From VRUE01 sp036266075 (GTDB taxonomy: Bacteria; Actinomycetota; Thermoleophilia; Solirubrobacterales; 70-9), in contig DATANV010000007.1 in the NCBI GenBank assembly GCA_036266075.1, positions 56,962-120,961 of the forward strand: DNA of 64,000 nt. Reading direction: 5' to 3'. Numbering within the stretch: position 1 is the first letter of the stretch; every line of letters begins with the position of its first letter. The notes beneath the pieces were generated by a model. The model did not search any database. It saw only the letters and a program-made list of their open reading frames with translations, and was not told where the DNA came from. This document shows, piece after piece, positions 6,575 to 14,242 of this stretch. Made by a program: the position numbers and the translations under genes.

Positions 6575-8362
6575 TCAGGCGGGCAGTGCAGAGAAGCGGG
6601 TCTCGGCGGCCGCCGGATCCATGAAGACCTCGCCGCGCACGAAGCGGCCATCCCGCTGCTCCCAGATCCAGGCGACCGGCGTGTCGCGCAGGCCCAGCTC
6701 GCGGCTGCGTGCGTAGACGCGACCGCGGACCAGCAGCGAGTCGCCACGGCGCTCCAGCTCGCTCGGCGTGATCAGCAGCTCGTCCCAGATCTCGGCGACG
6801 TCCACCAGGTAGTCGTGCAGACCGGCAGCACCGCCGTAGGAGGCTTGACGGCCGATGGCCTCGGCGGTGCCCATCGGGAAGAACTCCATCGACTCCTCGC
6901 AGATCTCTTCGATGCCCGCTTCGTCGCGGCGGTTGAAGCATTCGTAGAGGTGTTCGACGAGGCCCATCTCCGGGCCGTTCATCGCCTGCGCCGGACCGGC
7001 GCCGGCGGGAACCGCGCTCGAGGTGCGGGCAATCGCCAGGATCGCCATGTCGTCATCGAGCGTGCCAGCGGTGAAGGTGTGCAGGGCGCCCTCCAACCGC
7101 TGCGCGACAAGCGCCGGATTGGTCGCGCCGCGTAGCTCCTCGCGCAGACGGGCCTCTCCGAACCGGCCCTCGGCACCCTCGGACTCGGCGATCCCGTCGG
7201 TGACCGTGACGAGCTGCTGGCCTGCGCCGATCTCGCACTCCGCGAGCTGCCACTCGGCATCGAGGAAGGCACCCAGCACCGGGCCGCCCACCTCGACCTC
7301 GGCGACCTCCTCGCCCTCGACGAGCAGCGGCGGCGGATGGCCGGCCACCACCAGCCGCACCGGCTCGAGCGGGTCCTCGCTGAGCGCCACCAGGGCGACG
7401 CTGCAGAGCGCGGCGTCGCCGCGCGCGAGCAGCGAACGGTTGAGCGTGGCGAAGGCGACGACCGGGTCGCCGGTGAGGACGGCGGCGGTGCGCAACGTGT
7501 AGCGGGCGACGGCGGCGATCGCAGCGGCGCGGGCGCCGCGGCCGGTGACGTCGCCGATCGCCAGCATCCAGCCGCCGGGCACCTTGAAGACGTCGTAGAA
7601 GTCGCCGCCGATCTCGTTCTCGGCACCGGCCGGACGGTAGGTCGCGGCCACCGACCAGCCAGGGATGTGCGGCAGCGGCGATGGCAGCAACCCGCGCTGC
7701 AGCGTCTCGGCGATCTCGGCTCGAGCCTGCTCGGCTCGCTCGAGGTCGGCGAAGAGACCGCAGTTGTCGAGCGCCAGGGCGACGCGGCCGGAAAGGATCC
7801 AGGCGAAGTTGGCGTCGGATCGCCGGTAGCGTCGGCCCGACCAGGCGACCCCGATGGTCAGGGCGCCGGTGATCTTGCCGCGCGCGTTGAGCGCCACGGT
7901 TACCGCAGAGCGGGCTTCGAGACGGCGCAAGAGCTGCAGGTCTTCCGGCCCGTCGGCAAGCGCACGCAGGTCGGCATCGGTCATCCGCTCGTAGAAGCGC
8001 GGCTCCAGCGACGCCTTGCCGCCCTCCGCGAGCATGTGCTCGGGGATCGACGGGCGCCGCTGCGCGAGGCCCTCCTCGACGCCCGGCCAGGCGCCGGGCG
8101 CGAGCCTAACCGCGGCCCGCTTGACGCCGCCGTCGGCGATCACATCGATCATGCAGAAGTCGGCGAAGTCGGGTACGAGAATGTCGCAGATCGCCTCGAA
8201 GGTCTCCTCGAGTCCCCCGCCAGCGTCCGAGACGGCGGCGATATCGGCGAGGATCCGGAAGCGCCTGCGCACCCGGCGCTCGCGCCGCACAAGCAGGACG
8301 AGGCAGGCGCCGAGCAGGATTAGCGACGCCGCGACGACCTCCGATAGCCCGATCCAGTCCAC
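6575..8362 (-). CDS. Membrane-anchored GAF-SpoIIE phosphatase with C-terminal SnoaL-like domain
   Basis: A 595-residue protein. Residues 7-26 form one membrane segment, followed by arginines; about 40-190 resemble a GAF sensor. About 220-430 are a PP2C/SpoIIE phosphatase with NEIGGDFYDVF and GDVTGRGARAAA, which carry metal-binding Asp residues. The last 135 residues (EHLYECFNRRDEAGIEEI onward) look like a SnoaL/NTF2-like barrel, unusual on a SpoIIE phosphatase. The expected role is to dephosphorylate the nearby STAS antagonists in response to a ligand. GTG 8362 has GGAGG three bases upstream and places the membrane segment at the N-terminus; an upstream GTG at 8422 is possible. Confidence 0.85.
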   Translation of the reverse strand: MDWIGLSEVVAASLILLGACLVLLVRRERRVRRRFRILADIAAVSDAGGGLEETFEAICDILVPDFADFCMIDVIADGGVKRAAVRLAPGAWPGVEEGLAQRRPSIPEHMLAEGGKASLEPRFYERMTDADLRALADGPEDLQLLRRLEARSAVTVALNARGKITGALTIGVAWSGRRYRRSDANFAWILSGRVALALDNCGLFADLERAEQARAEIAETLQRGLLPSPLPHIPGWSVAATYRPAGAENEIGGDFYDVFKVPGGWMLAIGDVTGRGARAAAIAAVARYTLRTAAVLTGDPVVAFATLNRSLLARGDAALCSVALVALSEDPLEPVRLVVAGHPPPLLVEGEEVAEVEVGGPVLGAFLDAEWQLAECEIGAGQQLVTVTDGIAESEGAEGRFGEARLREELRGATNPALVAQRLEGALHTFTAGTLDDDMAILAIARTSSAVPAGAGPAQAMNGPEMGLVEHLYECFNRRDEAGIEEICEESMEFFPMGTAEAIGRQASYGGAAGLHDYLVDVAEIWDELLITPSELERRGDSLLVRGRVYARSRELGLRDTPVAWIWEQRDGRFVRGEVFMDPAAAETRFSALPA

Positions 8363-8511
8363 ATGCCTCCGTTTCAATGGCCTACTAAAAAGACCGTAAC
8401 TCGCCTCAGCCGCTTTGTCCACGTGCTCTCGTAGCGCCTTGTGCTATTCGACCAAGGCGCCCACACGTCAGGTGCGGTTACACACACGCCGGCGTGGGTA
8501 GAAGAAGCGCC

Positions 8512-8736
8512 ATGGTCGACACGAAATTCGTCCCTCGCCCGGGAGAGCGCTGGCTCAGCCGTCCGCCATACCTGCTCATCGCCCACATCGTGGGAGTCGA
8601 GATCGCGTCCGAGCCGCCGATCGTCAGCTACGAGCTGCAGGACGACGACGGCTTCCTGCTCGAAAGCGTCGAGCACGCGGTCCTCGATAAGAGCTGGTGG
8701 CGGACCTTCCAGCCGATGACCCCCAACCACGGTTAG
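8512..8736 (+). CDS. Small hypothetical protein
   Basis: A 74-residue soluble protein from ATG 8512. It contains RPGERWLSRPPYLLIAHIVG and a C-terminal aromatic patch SWWRTFQPM. Composition and codon bias are those of a real gene, and no membrane segment is seen. I do not recognise the family. Only a weak AAGAAG precedes the start. It is followed immediately by a short inverted repeat (CCACGG/CCGTGG) at the stop codon. Confidence 0.6.
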   Translation: MVDTKFVPRPGERWLSRPPYLLIAHIVGVEIASEPPIVSYELQDDDGFLLESVEHAVLDKSWWRTFQPMTPNHG

Positions 8737-8743
8737 CCGTGGC
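8727..8743 (+). terminator. Short hairpin at the 3' end of the 8512 gene
   Basis: CCACGG and CCGTGG pair around a TTAG loop and overlap the stop codon. There is no T-tract, so the terminator call is weak. Confidence 0.3.
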
Positions 8744-8820
8744 TGGGCGTCACGGGGTGGCGGCCTCAGCCAGCGAGGCCCAGGCACTGCTCGACGAACC
8801 GGATGATGTCCGGCCGCGAT

Positions 8821-9057
8821 CTAATAGCGGGGCGGAGGCGGCGTTTCGCGCCGTTCTTCCATCGCCGCCGTTTCGCGGCGGCGGCTGCGCTCCGTCCAGA
8901 TCGCCTCCTGGAAGAAGGAGAGGATCAGCCCGGCGGCGCCGGCGAGCATCAGGATCCAGCCAACCACGTCGAGACTCACTCCCTGCACATGGACGTTGGT
9001 CGCGAAGGTGAGGATCGCCCCGATGGCAATCAGCAGAATCCCGCCAGCGATAGTCAT
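8821..9057 (-). CDS. Small two-helix membrane protein (DUF6458-like)
   Basis: A 78-residue protein with two hydrophobic helices, at about residues 2-22 and 30-50, and a charged, arginine-rich C-terminal tail ending in a proline run. The pattern MTIAGGILLIAIGAILTFA followed by VGWILMLAGAAGLI is typical of a small actinobacterial membrane family that I recall as DUF6458; its function is unknown. Its ATG 9057 overlaps the stop codon of a 10-codon upstream frame (9054-9086) in an ATGA arrangement, suggesting translational coupling. Confidence 0.8.
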   Translation of the reverse strand: MTIAGGILLIAIGAILTFATNVHVQGVSLDVVGWILMLAGAAGLILSFFQEAIWTERSRRRETAAMEERRETPPPPRY

Positions 9058-9086
9058 GCGCTCTTGCCTGTGGGTTTGTCGGACAT
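9054..9086 (-). CDS. Ten-codon leader frame coupled to the small membrane protein gene
   Basis: Minus-strand ATG 9086 is preceded by a strong AAAGGAG and encodes MSDKPTGKSA, then TGA overlapping the next ATG. The better ribosome binding site belongs to this frame and not to the 9057 start, so coupled re-initiation is plausible. It could also be the relic of a longer N-terminus. Confidence 0.4.
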   Translation of the reverse strand: MSDKPTGKSA

Positions 9087-9146
9087 CGAAGCTCCTTTCC
9101 GGTCTCTCGGTGTCGTTTTTATGCCCACGGCGAGTCGATTCAAACC

Positions 9147-9662
9147 TCAGGCCATGCCCTCGAACTCGTACTCGCGTAGGAAGCCCTCGAAGAGGCGGCG
9201 GTGACCCTGCTCGTCGCGAAGGATGTCGATTACCATGTCCTGGGTGACGGGGTCGACGCCCTCGGTCTCCTCGATGATCCGCGTGTAGTGCTCGATCGCA
9301 CCGGTCTCGGCTTTGATCACGCCCCGGATTACATGGACGATGTCGGTCTGCTCCTCGGGTGGCTGCAGAAAGGCCTGCTCGGGAGCGAATTCCTCCGAGC
9401 CCGGCACCACGCCGTACAGCTCCTTGATTCGCTCAGCGAACTGCTTTGCGTGCCCCAGCTCCTCTTCGACGTCCTCGGCGAGCGACTCCTTGATCTCCTG
9501 CGCCCGGACCCCGTCGAGGTTGACCGATGCGGCGATGTAGCTCATCACCGTCTCGACCTCCATCCAGTAGGCCCTGCACAACAGCTCGACGACGCGCTCG
9601 CGCCTCTCCCGGTTGGCGCTGTCGAAGATCCCCTTGCTTGGCGAGGTCGCTGCGGGCTCCAT
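9147..9662 (-). CDS. Ferritin-like di-iron protein
   Basis: A 171-residue four-helix protein. Carboxylate/histidine motifs suited to a di-iron site are visible: EVETVMSYI near 35, EEELGHAKQF near 67-76, IKAETGAIEHYTRI near 115-128, and DEQGHRRLFEGF near 150. This is the bacterioferritin/ferritin-like arrangement of two EExxH-type helices. It may store iron or detoxify peroxide; which one cannot be read from sequence. ATG 9662 is preceded by GGAGGG at good spacing. The neighbourhood holds other stress genes. Confidence 0.82.
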   Translation of the reverse strand: MEPAATSPSKGIFDSANRERRERVVELLCRAYWMEVETVMSYIAASVNLDGVRAQEIKESLAEDVEEELGHAKQFAERIKELYGVVPGSEEFAPEQAFLQPPEEQTDIVHVIRGVIKAETGAIEHYTRIIEETEGVDPVTQDMVIDILRDEQGHRRLFEGFLREYEFEGMA

Positions 9663-9746
9663 CGGCTGATCCCTCCGTGGTTGCGGTTCGCGTTTCCGCA
9701 GTGCGGATACCCGCGGTCTCGTTCGCCAATCCGGGACGCTGCGCCG

Positions 9747-10832
9747 CTACTCGCCGAACCGGGCGCGAGGCACGGTGTCGGCGCTGCCGCCCGTCCAAGC
9801 GTTGAAGCGGTACCAGGAGGGCTTCCCCTCCCGTCCCTGCGTCAGCAGGCCGGCCGAGTCGCAGAACTGGCAGCCGCCGTCGATGTCCGCCCAGGAAAAC
9901 CACCAGACGCCGCCGATCCGCCAGGCCGCACGGTGGTTGTCGAGTAGCGAAAAGGCCTGGTCCAGCTCGCGCGCCTGGCCCTGCAAGCCGCGCTCCCAGC
10001 GGGTTTGGAAGCCGTCCGAGCCCCAGCCCAGCTCGGTCACGTAGAGCGGGGTCGCGGCGTCGCCGTGCCTGCGCATCGTCCGCCGCAGGTTGCGGATCTG
10101 GGGAGCCATCGCGTCGGCGTCGGCGACATAGGGGTGCAGGGCAACGCCGTCGAAGTAGCGCTTGACATCGCCGACGCGGTAGACGCGGTCGAGGAAGTCG
10201 TCCGAGGCGACGTTGGGCGGCACCTGCAGCGGCCTGCCGAAGAGGCCGCCGGCGATCGCCCTGGCGCCTGGGTCCGCGCGGTGGATGACGCGGCCGCTGA
10301 CGCGCAGCAGGCGAGCGAAGCGCTCGGGGTCGGAGTTGGCCGAGAAAGAGACGATGTTCTCCTCGTTCCAGACCTCCCAAGCGCGGATCGGGCGGTAAGG
10401 GAGTCGGGGGTGCTGCCACCAGAAGACGCCCTCGGCGCCGTACCGCCGCACGGCCTGACGCAAGAAGGAGGCCCAGGCGCGGACCTCGATCGGCGTCCGG
10501 GTTGGTTCGATCGCCGGCTGCGGGGCGGCCCAGGACGGCGAGCCCCAGACGAAGGGGAAGACCCGCATCTTCGCTTCGGCGGCGAGTTCGACCGAGCGGT
10601 CGAACTCGGACCAGTCCGGCGATTCGAGCGCGCTGTGCGGCTGCACGCCGAACCAATAGAGCGGCAGTCGGACGCTCGCGATTCCCGCTTCCGCCATCAG
10701 CTCGTAGTCGCCCTGCTCGGCGGGCGTCTGCGGCGAGATGCCGACGAAGCCCGCCGGCAGCGCCGCTGCCGCCGCCGCAGGCAGGCCGAGCAGCGCCGCC
10801 ACGACGGCGACCAGCGCCGACTTTCGAATCAA
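9747..10832 (-). CDS. Secreted clan GH-A glycoside hydrolase
   Basis: A 361-residue protein starting at TTG 10832, with a signal peptide at residues 1-24 ending in an alanine run. The mature part has a TIM-barrel glycosidase pattern: VRLPLYWFGVQP in an early strand, WEVWNEENI near 155 with the probable acid/base Glu, and LYVTELGWGS near 270 with the probable nucleophile Glu. These fit clan GH-A, such as GH5 or GH39 relatives. The substrate is not predictable. It is probably exported, given the leader. GGAG lies eight bases before the start. It ends 84 bp upstream of the ferritin-like gene on the same strand. Confidence 0.8.
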   Translation of the reverse strand: MIRKSALVAVVAALLGLPAAAAAALPAGFVGISPQTPAEQGDYELMAEAGIASVRLPLYWFGVQPHSALESPDWSEFDRSVELAAEAKMRVFPFVWGSPSWAAPQPAIEPTRTPIEVRAWASFLRQAVRRYGAEGVFWWQHPRLPYRPIRAWEVWNEENIVSFSANSDPERFARLLRVSGRVIHRADPGARAIAGGLFGRPLQVPPNVASDDFLDRVYRVGDVKRYFDGVALHPYVADADAMAPQIRNLRRTMRRHGDAATPLYVTELGWGSDGFQTRWERGLQGQARELDQAFSLLDNHRAAWRIGGVWWFSWADIDGGCQFCDSAGLLTQGREGKPSWYRFNAWTGGSADTVPRARFGE

Positions 10833-10954
10833 GGCCTCAACTCCGAACCCACGGCCGCCAAGGTAGCGGCTCAGCCCGTCCGTGCCATCCGACCCTGACC
10901 CCGCAAGCCGCCCGCCGCGCAGCGAGCCCAGCCCCTCTGAGATAATCGCCTCCT

Positions 10955-11028
10955 CGGGGCGTGGCGCAGCCTGGTAGCGCGCACCGTTCGGGTCGGTGAG
11001 GTCCCCGGTTCAAATCCGGGCGCCCCGA
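10955..11028 (+). tRNA. tRNA-Pro (anticodon CGG)
   Basis: A 74-nt cloverleaf. The acceptor arms CGGGGCG and CGCCCCG pair fully. The anticodon stem CACCG/CGGTG encloses loop TTCGGGT, giving anticodon CGG at 10989-10991. The T-arm CCCGG TTCAAAT CCGGG is canonical and the discriminator base is A. CCA is not encoded. Confidence 0.97.
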
Positions 11029-11033
11029 TATCC

Positions 11034-11051
11034 GCAGCACATGCGTGCTGC
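11034..11051 (+). terminator. Hairpin after tRNA-Pro
   Basis: GCAGCAC and GTGCTGC form a perfect 7-bp stem with an ATGC loop, five bases after the tRNA. It is a plausible processing or termination signal; only CTTAG follows, with no T-run. Confidence 0.45.
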
Positions 11052-11343
11052 CTTAGGCTGTGGGCCGATCCCTTCACGTTCGATTGGACGACAGCTCAGC
11101 CGCTGCCCTGAGAGTCGTTCGGGGTGGGGGTCTAGCGATTCCGAGGCCGTTCGGGCCGAGATGCGAGCCATGCGCGAGCAGATGGCCGCCCTCGCCCCGA
11201 AATCGCTCGACTGACAGTGGTTCGCTGTGAGGTATTCGCCCGCCTCTCCGCGAGGCGGACGCGGACGCGAGCAGCGGGGCGCCCGCTACGCGGTCGTCGT
11301 TCAGGCGGACCCGCAATCCCTAGCCCCAGCCCCCGGGCAGGCT
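11052..11343. other. Intergenic region without a convincing gene
   Basis: An open plus-strand frame reaches TGA at 11212-11214 and could start at ATG 11041 inside the tRNA hairpin. Its last 25 codons (EMRAMREQMAALAPKSLD) look protein-like, but there is no ribosome binding site or recognisable domain. It may be a gene remnant. Nothing else is seen. Confidence 0.4.
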
Positions 11344-12069
11344 CTACTGCACGGCCTCAATAGCGCCTTCCACGGCACCGAGACGCGGGCCGTCCTGCAG
11401 GGTGCGCGTCCCCCCCGGGCCGCTGACGATCATCGCCAGCCGTGCGCGGATGCCGAGCTGCCTGCCCAGCTCTTCGTAGCCTTCGAGCCGCGTGGCGAAC
11501 GGCCCGTCCGCGCCGCCTTCGCTGTCGAGGACACGCCGCCATTCGGGCACGTCGAGTTCGCCGATCGAGCCGGCCAGCGATTCGAGGAAGTCGCCGTCGA
11601 TCCCGAGGCGCTCGGCCTCCGCCTGGTTGCGGAAGAAGAGGTAGGTGTACTGCCAGGCGTAGCCCTGCTCGGCGGCAGCCTCGGCGCCGAAGAAGCCCAG
11701 CTCCAGCGGGTTCTCGGCGACCGAGTAGTGGCGCAGCAACAGCTTCGCGTCGCCGGGGCGGGCGTAGCGTTCGGTCAGCTGCGGGATCGTGGCGAGGAAA
11801 TCCTCGCGGCAGTTGCCGCATTGCAGGTCGGCGAAGACCTGGATCGAGACGGGCGCGTCGGAGGAGCCGAGCCGATCGCCTTCCTGCGGGATGCCGCCAA
11901 AGACCGACTGGGCGGTCGAGATGCCGTCGACCCGGACGATGTCGCGAGTGGCCTCTTTGGTCGAGATCTCGACAATCGCGTAGCCGAGCGCGACCAGCGC
12001 CAACGACAGAACGAGCAGCACCCAGAGGCGCCCCCGGCGAGGAATCGGCGTAACGGCGGCTTCCGACAC
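11344..12069 (-). CDS. Membrane-anchored DsbA-like thioredoxin-fold protein
   Basis: A 241-residue protein with one N-terminal membrane anchor (about residues 12-33), then an extracytoplasmic thioredoxin-like domain. The domain begins with GSSDAPVSIQVFADLQCGNC. The CGNC active-site pair, followed by a helical insertion, marks the DsbA/thioredoxin_4 group, which oxidises or isomerises disulfides outside the membrane. A typical cis-Pro is not obvious to me. GTG 12069 is favoured because GATAAT (minus strand, 12077-12082) lies seven bases upstream; ATG 12078 and GTG 12087 are in-frame alternatives. A long perfect hairpin lies just upstream. Confidence 0.8.
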   Translation of the reverse strand: MSEAAVTPIPRRGRLWVLLVLSLALVALGYAIVEISTKEATRDIVRVDGISTAQSVFGGIPQEGDRLGSSDAPVSIQVFADLQCGNCREDFLATIPQLTERYARPGDAKLLLRHYSVAENPLELGFFGAEAAAEQGYAWQYTYLFFRNQAEAERLGIDGDFLESLAGSIGELDVPEWRRVLDSEGGADGPFATRLEGYEELGRQLGIRARLAMIVSGPGGTRTLQDGPRLGAVEGAIEAVQ

Positions 12070-12076
12070 GCCCGGC

Positions 12077-12082
12077 ATTATC
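12077..12082 (-). promoter_or_regulatory. -10 hexamer GATAAT for the DsbA-like gene
   Basis: GATAAT on the minus strand, seven bases before GTG 12069, follows the leaderless pattern seen elsewhere in the window. Confidence 0.45.
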
Positions 12083-12098
12083 CCCACCCTTCGCTCCG

Positions 12099-12145
12099 CT
12101 GAGTTCGCCTTTAGTCGCGCTATGCGCGACTAAAGGCGAACTCAG
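12099..12145. repeat. Perfect 22-bp inverted repeat with 3-nt loop
   Basis: The arms at 12099-12120 and 12124-12145 are exactly complementary around TAT. The hairpin lies between the divergent DsbA-like gene and the small 12243 gene. No T-tract follows on either strand. The outer arm sequence GAGTTCGCC resembles the outer arms of the 15545 and 41363 hairpins. Confidence 0.85.
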
Positions 12146-12178
12146 TTGGGCCGGCGCTTGGGGTTGACGCCTCGCGGT

Positions 12179-12206
12179 TTGACAGGTCCGCTCGGGGGGG
12201 TAGATT
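12179..12206 (+). promoter_or_regulatory. Promoter upstream of the 58-residue gene
   Basis: TTGACA at 12179-12184 is a perfect -35 match. TAGATT at 12201-12206 follows after 16 bp as a -10. The start codon at 12243 then has a short leader containing GGAGG. Confidence 0.6.
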
Positions 12207-12242
12207 TGGCCTACTCGATTTTCACTACCCGGGAGGTCGCGC

Positions 12243-12419
12243 GTGGCCAATCACCTCACCCCGTCTGAACTGGCAGAAGAGCTGCAGATGAAACGGCAGG
12301 AGGTGATCGGCAAATGCGTTGAGATGCACGTGCCGATCTTCCACGGCCGCATCGACAAGTCGCTCTTCCGCAGCTCCCTGCAGCGGTTCTCCATGCAGCG
12401 CAAAGAGCGCCCCAACTAG
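12243..12419 (+). CDS. Small protein resembling an IF-2 N-terminal helix-turn-helix module
   Basis: A 58-residue protein from GTG 12243, with GGAGG six bases upstream and a good promoter. The sequence LTPSELAEELQMKRQEVIGK resembles the short helical module found at the N-terminus of translation initiation factor IF-2, and could bind nucleic acid. The rest (VEMHVPIFHGRIDKSLFRSS) extends the same helical pattern. I would call it a conserved small protein of unknown role. It lies 38 bp upstream of the acyl-CoA synthetase gene, which has its own -10 box. Confidence 0.7.
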   Translation: MANHLTPSELAEELQMKRQEVIGKCVEMHVPIFHGRIDKSLFRSSLQRFSMQRKERPN

Positions 12420-12444
12420 AGCCGAAGCGCAAACTGCGGTCGAC

Positions 12445-12450
12445 TAGACT
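12445..12450 (+). promoter_or_regulatory. -10 hexamer TAGACT before the acyl-CoA synthetase gene
   Basis: TAGACT ends seven bases before GTG 12458, suggesting leaderless initiation. No ribosome binding site is present. Confidence 0.45.
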
Positions 12451-12457
12451 CCCCGCG

Positions 12458-14242
12458 GTGGAGGAGCGGGGCACCAAATCGACCACGCTCGCGGACCTGC
12501 TTCCGCGAGCGGCCGAGCTGTACGGTGACGCTCCGGCGGTCTGCTTCAAGGAGGACGATCGCTGGGTTCGGCGTAGCTTCGACGAGGTGCGCGAGACGGT
12601 TCGCTCACTGGCTCTCGGCCTGATCGACCTCGGGGTCGAGAAGGGCGACAAGGTCTCGATCCTCGGCAATACCCGGCCCGAGTGGACCTATTTTGACTTC
12701 GCTGCGCTCTCGGTCGGCGCAGTCGTGGTGCCGATCTACCAGACCAACTCGCCGGAGGAGTGCCAGTACGTGCTGGAGAACTCCGACGCCAAGGTCGTCG
12801 TCGTTGAGGACGACGAGCAGCTGGCAAAGATCCGTGAGGTGCGGGGCTCGCTGCCCCTGCTCGAGCAGGTCGTGCGGATGACCGGCAACAGCGACGACGC
12901 GATCTCCCTTGACGACCTCGCCGCGCGCGGCGACGGCCGCGATGCCGCCGAGTGGGAGCGACGCTGGAGCGCCGTCGTCCCCGAGGACATCTGCACCTTC
13001 ATCTACACGTCCGGGACCACCGGGCCGCCGAAGGGGTGCGTCATCAGCCACGGTAACTACCGGGCGATGCTGAACATGGTCAACGCGACGAGCACGATCG
13101 AAGACAACGACCTGACCTACCTCTACCTGCCCCTCGCCCACTCGTTTGCCCTCTTGATCCAGCTGGGCAGCTTCGACCTCGGCGCGACGATCGCCTACTG
13201 GGAGCGCGATCCGCTGAAGATCATGCCCAACCTGGCCGAGGTCAAGCCAACCTACTTCCCCTCGGTCCCCCGCATCTTCGAGAAGATCTACACCGCTGCG
13301 ACCAGCGGCATGGAGAAACAGGGCGGCTTGAAAAAGGCGATCTTCGACTGGTCGATTCGAGTCGGGGAAAAGGTCCGCAGCAAGGAACGGGCCGGCCGCG
13401 AGCCCGGTTTTCTGCTGCGCAAGCAGTACGGGTTCGCCGACAAGCAGGTCCTCTCGAAAATCCGCGGGCTGTTCGGCGGCCGGCTGCGCCTGGCGGTCTC
13501 CGGCGCGGCGCCGATCAGCCCCGAGATCCTGCGCTTCTTCGACGCCGCCGGCGTCCTCGTGCTCGAGGGCTGGGGGATGACCGAGACCTCGACCGCGGCG
13601 ACGATCTCCTCGCCCGATGACTTCAGGATCGGCACGATCGGCAAACCTTTCCCCGGCTGCGAGGTGAAGATCGCCGAGGACGGGGAGATTCTCGTCAAGG
13701 GCCCGAATGTCTTCCAGGGCTACTACAAGAACGAGGAGGCGACGCGCGAGACGATCGTCAACGGCTGGCTGCACACCGGCGACCTCGGCGCGATCGACGA
13801 GGACGGCTTCATCAGGATCACCGGGCGGAAAAAGGACATCATCATCACCGCCGGCGGCAAGAACATCACCCCGGCGAACCTCGAGACCGAGATCAAGCAG
13901 CACCCGCTCGTCTCCCAGTGCGTCGTCGTCGGCGATCGCCGGCCATACCTGGTGGCGCTGGTCACGCTGGATCCAGAAGAAGCGGCCGCTTACGCGCAGG
14001 AGCACGGGCTGCCTGAGGATCCGGCCCAGCTCGCGTCGAATCCGGACGTGCGGGCGGCGATCGAGACCCACCTGGCCAAGGTCAACGAGAAATTCGCCCG
14101 GGTCGAGCAGGTCAAGAAGATCGCGATCCTGCCGCACGACCTCTCACAGGAAAACGGCGAGCTGACGCCGACGCTGAAGGTCAAGCGCGCGGTCGTCGCC
14201 GACAAGCACCAGGGCGAGATCGAGAAGCTCTACGCCGGCTAG
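12458..14242 (+). CDS. Long-chain acyl-CoA synthetase (AMP-binding)
   Basis: A 594-residue ANL-superfamily enzyme that activates fatty acids to acyl-CoA through an acyl-adenylate. The P-loop-like motif FIYTSGTTGPPKG is near residues 185-197. The adenylation motif GWGMTETSTAA is near 372, and HTGDLGAIDEDGFI leads into the linker KKDIIITAGGKNITP near 470. Length and motifs match the FadD15-like long-chain group. It is cytosolic, possibly membrane-associated. The start is GTG. Its stop overlaps that of the convergent patatin gene by four bases, and both act on lipids. Confidence 0.92.
   Translation: MEERGTKSTTLADLLPRAAELYGDAPAVCFKEDDRWVRRSFDEVRETVRSLALGLIDLGVEKGDKVSILGNTRPEWTYFDFAALSVGAVVVPIYQTNSPEECQYVLENSDAKVVVVEDDEQLAKIREVRGSLPLLEQVVRMTGNSDDAISLDDLAARGDGRDAAEWERRWSAVVPEDICTFIYTSGTTGPPKGCVISHGNYRAMLNMVNATSTIEDNDLTYLYLPLAHSFALLIQLGSFDLGATIAYWERDPLKIMPNLAEVKPTYFPSVPRIFEKIYTAATSGMEKQGGLKKAIFDWSIRVGEKVRSKERAGREPGFLLRKQYGFADKQVLSKIRGLFGGRLRLAVSGAAPISPEILRFFDAAGVLVLEGWGMTETSTAATISSPDDFRIGTIGKPFPGCEVKIAEDGEILVKGPNVFQGYYKNEEATRETIVNGWLHTGDLGAIDEDGFIRITGRKKDIIITAGGKNITPANLETEIKQHPLVSQCVVVGDRRPYLVALVTLDPEEAAAYAQEHGLPEDPAQLASNPDVRAAIETHLAKVNEKFARVEQVKKIAILPHDLSQENGELTPTLKVKRAVVADKHQGEIEKLYAG

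Noticed and set aside
11041..11214. 58-codon plus-strand frame after tRNA-Pro
   Set aside because: The start lies in the tRNA hairpin and no domain is visible; only the tail looks protein-like.
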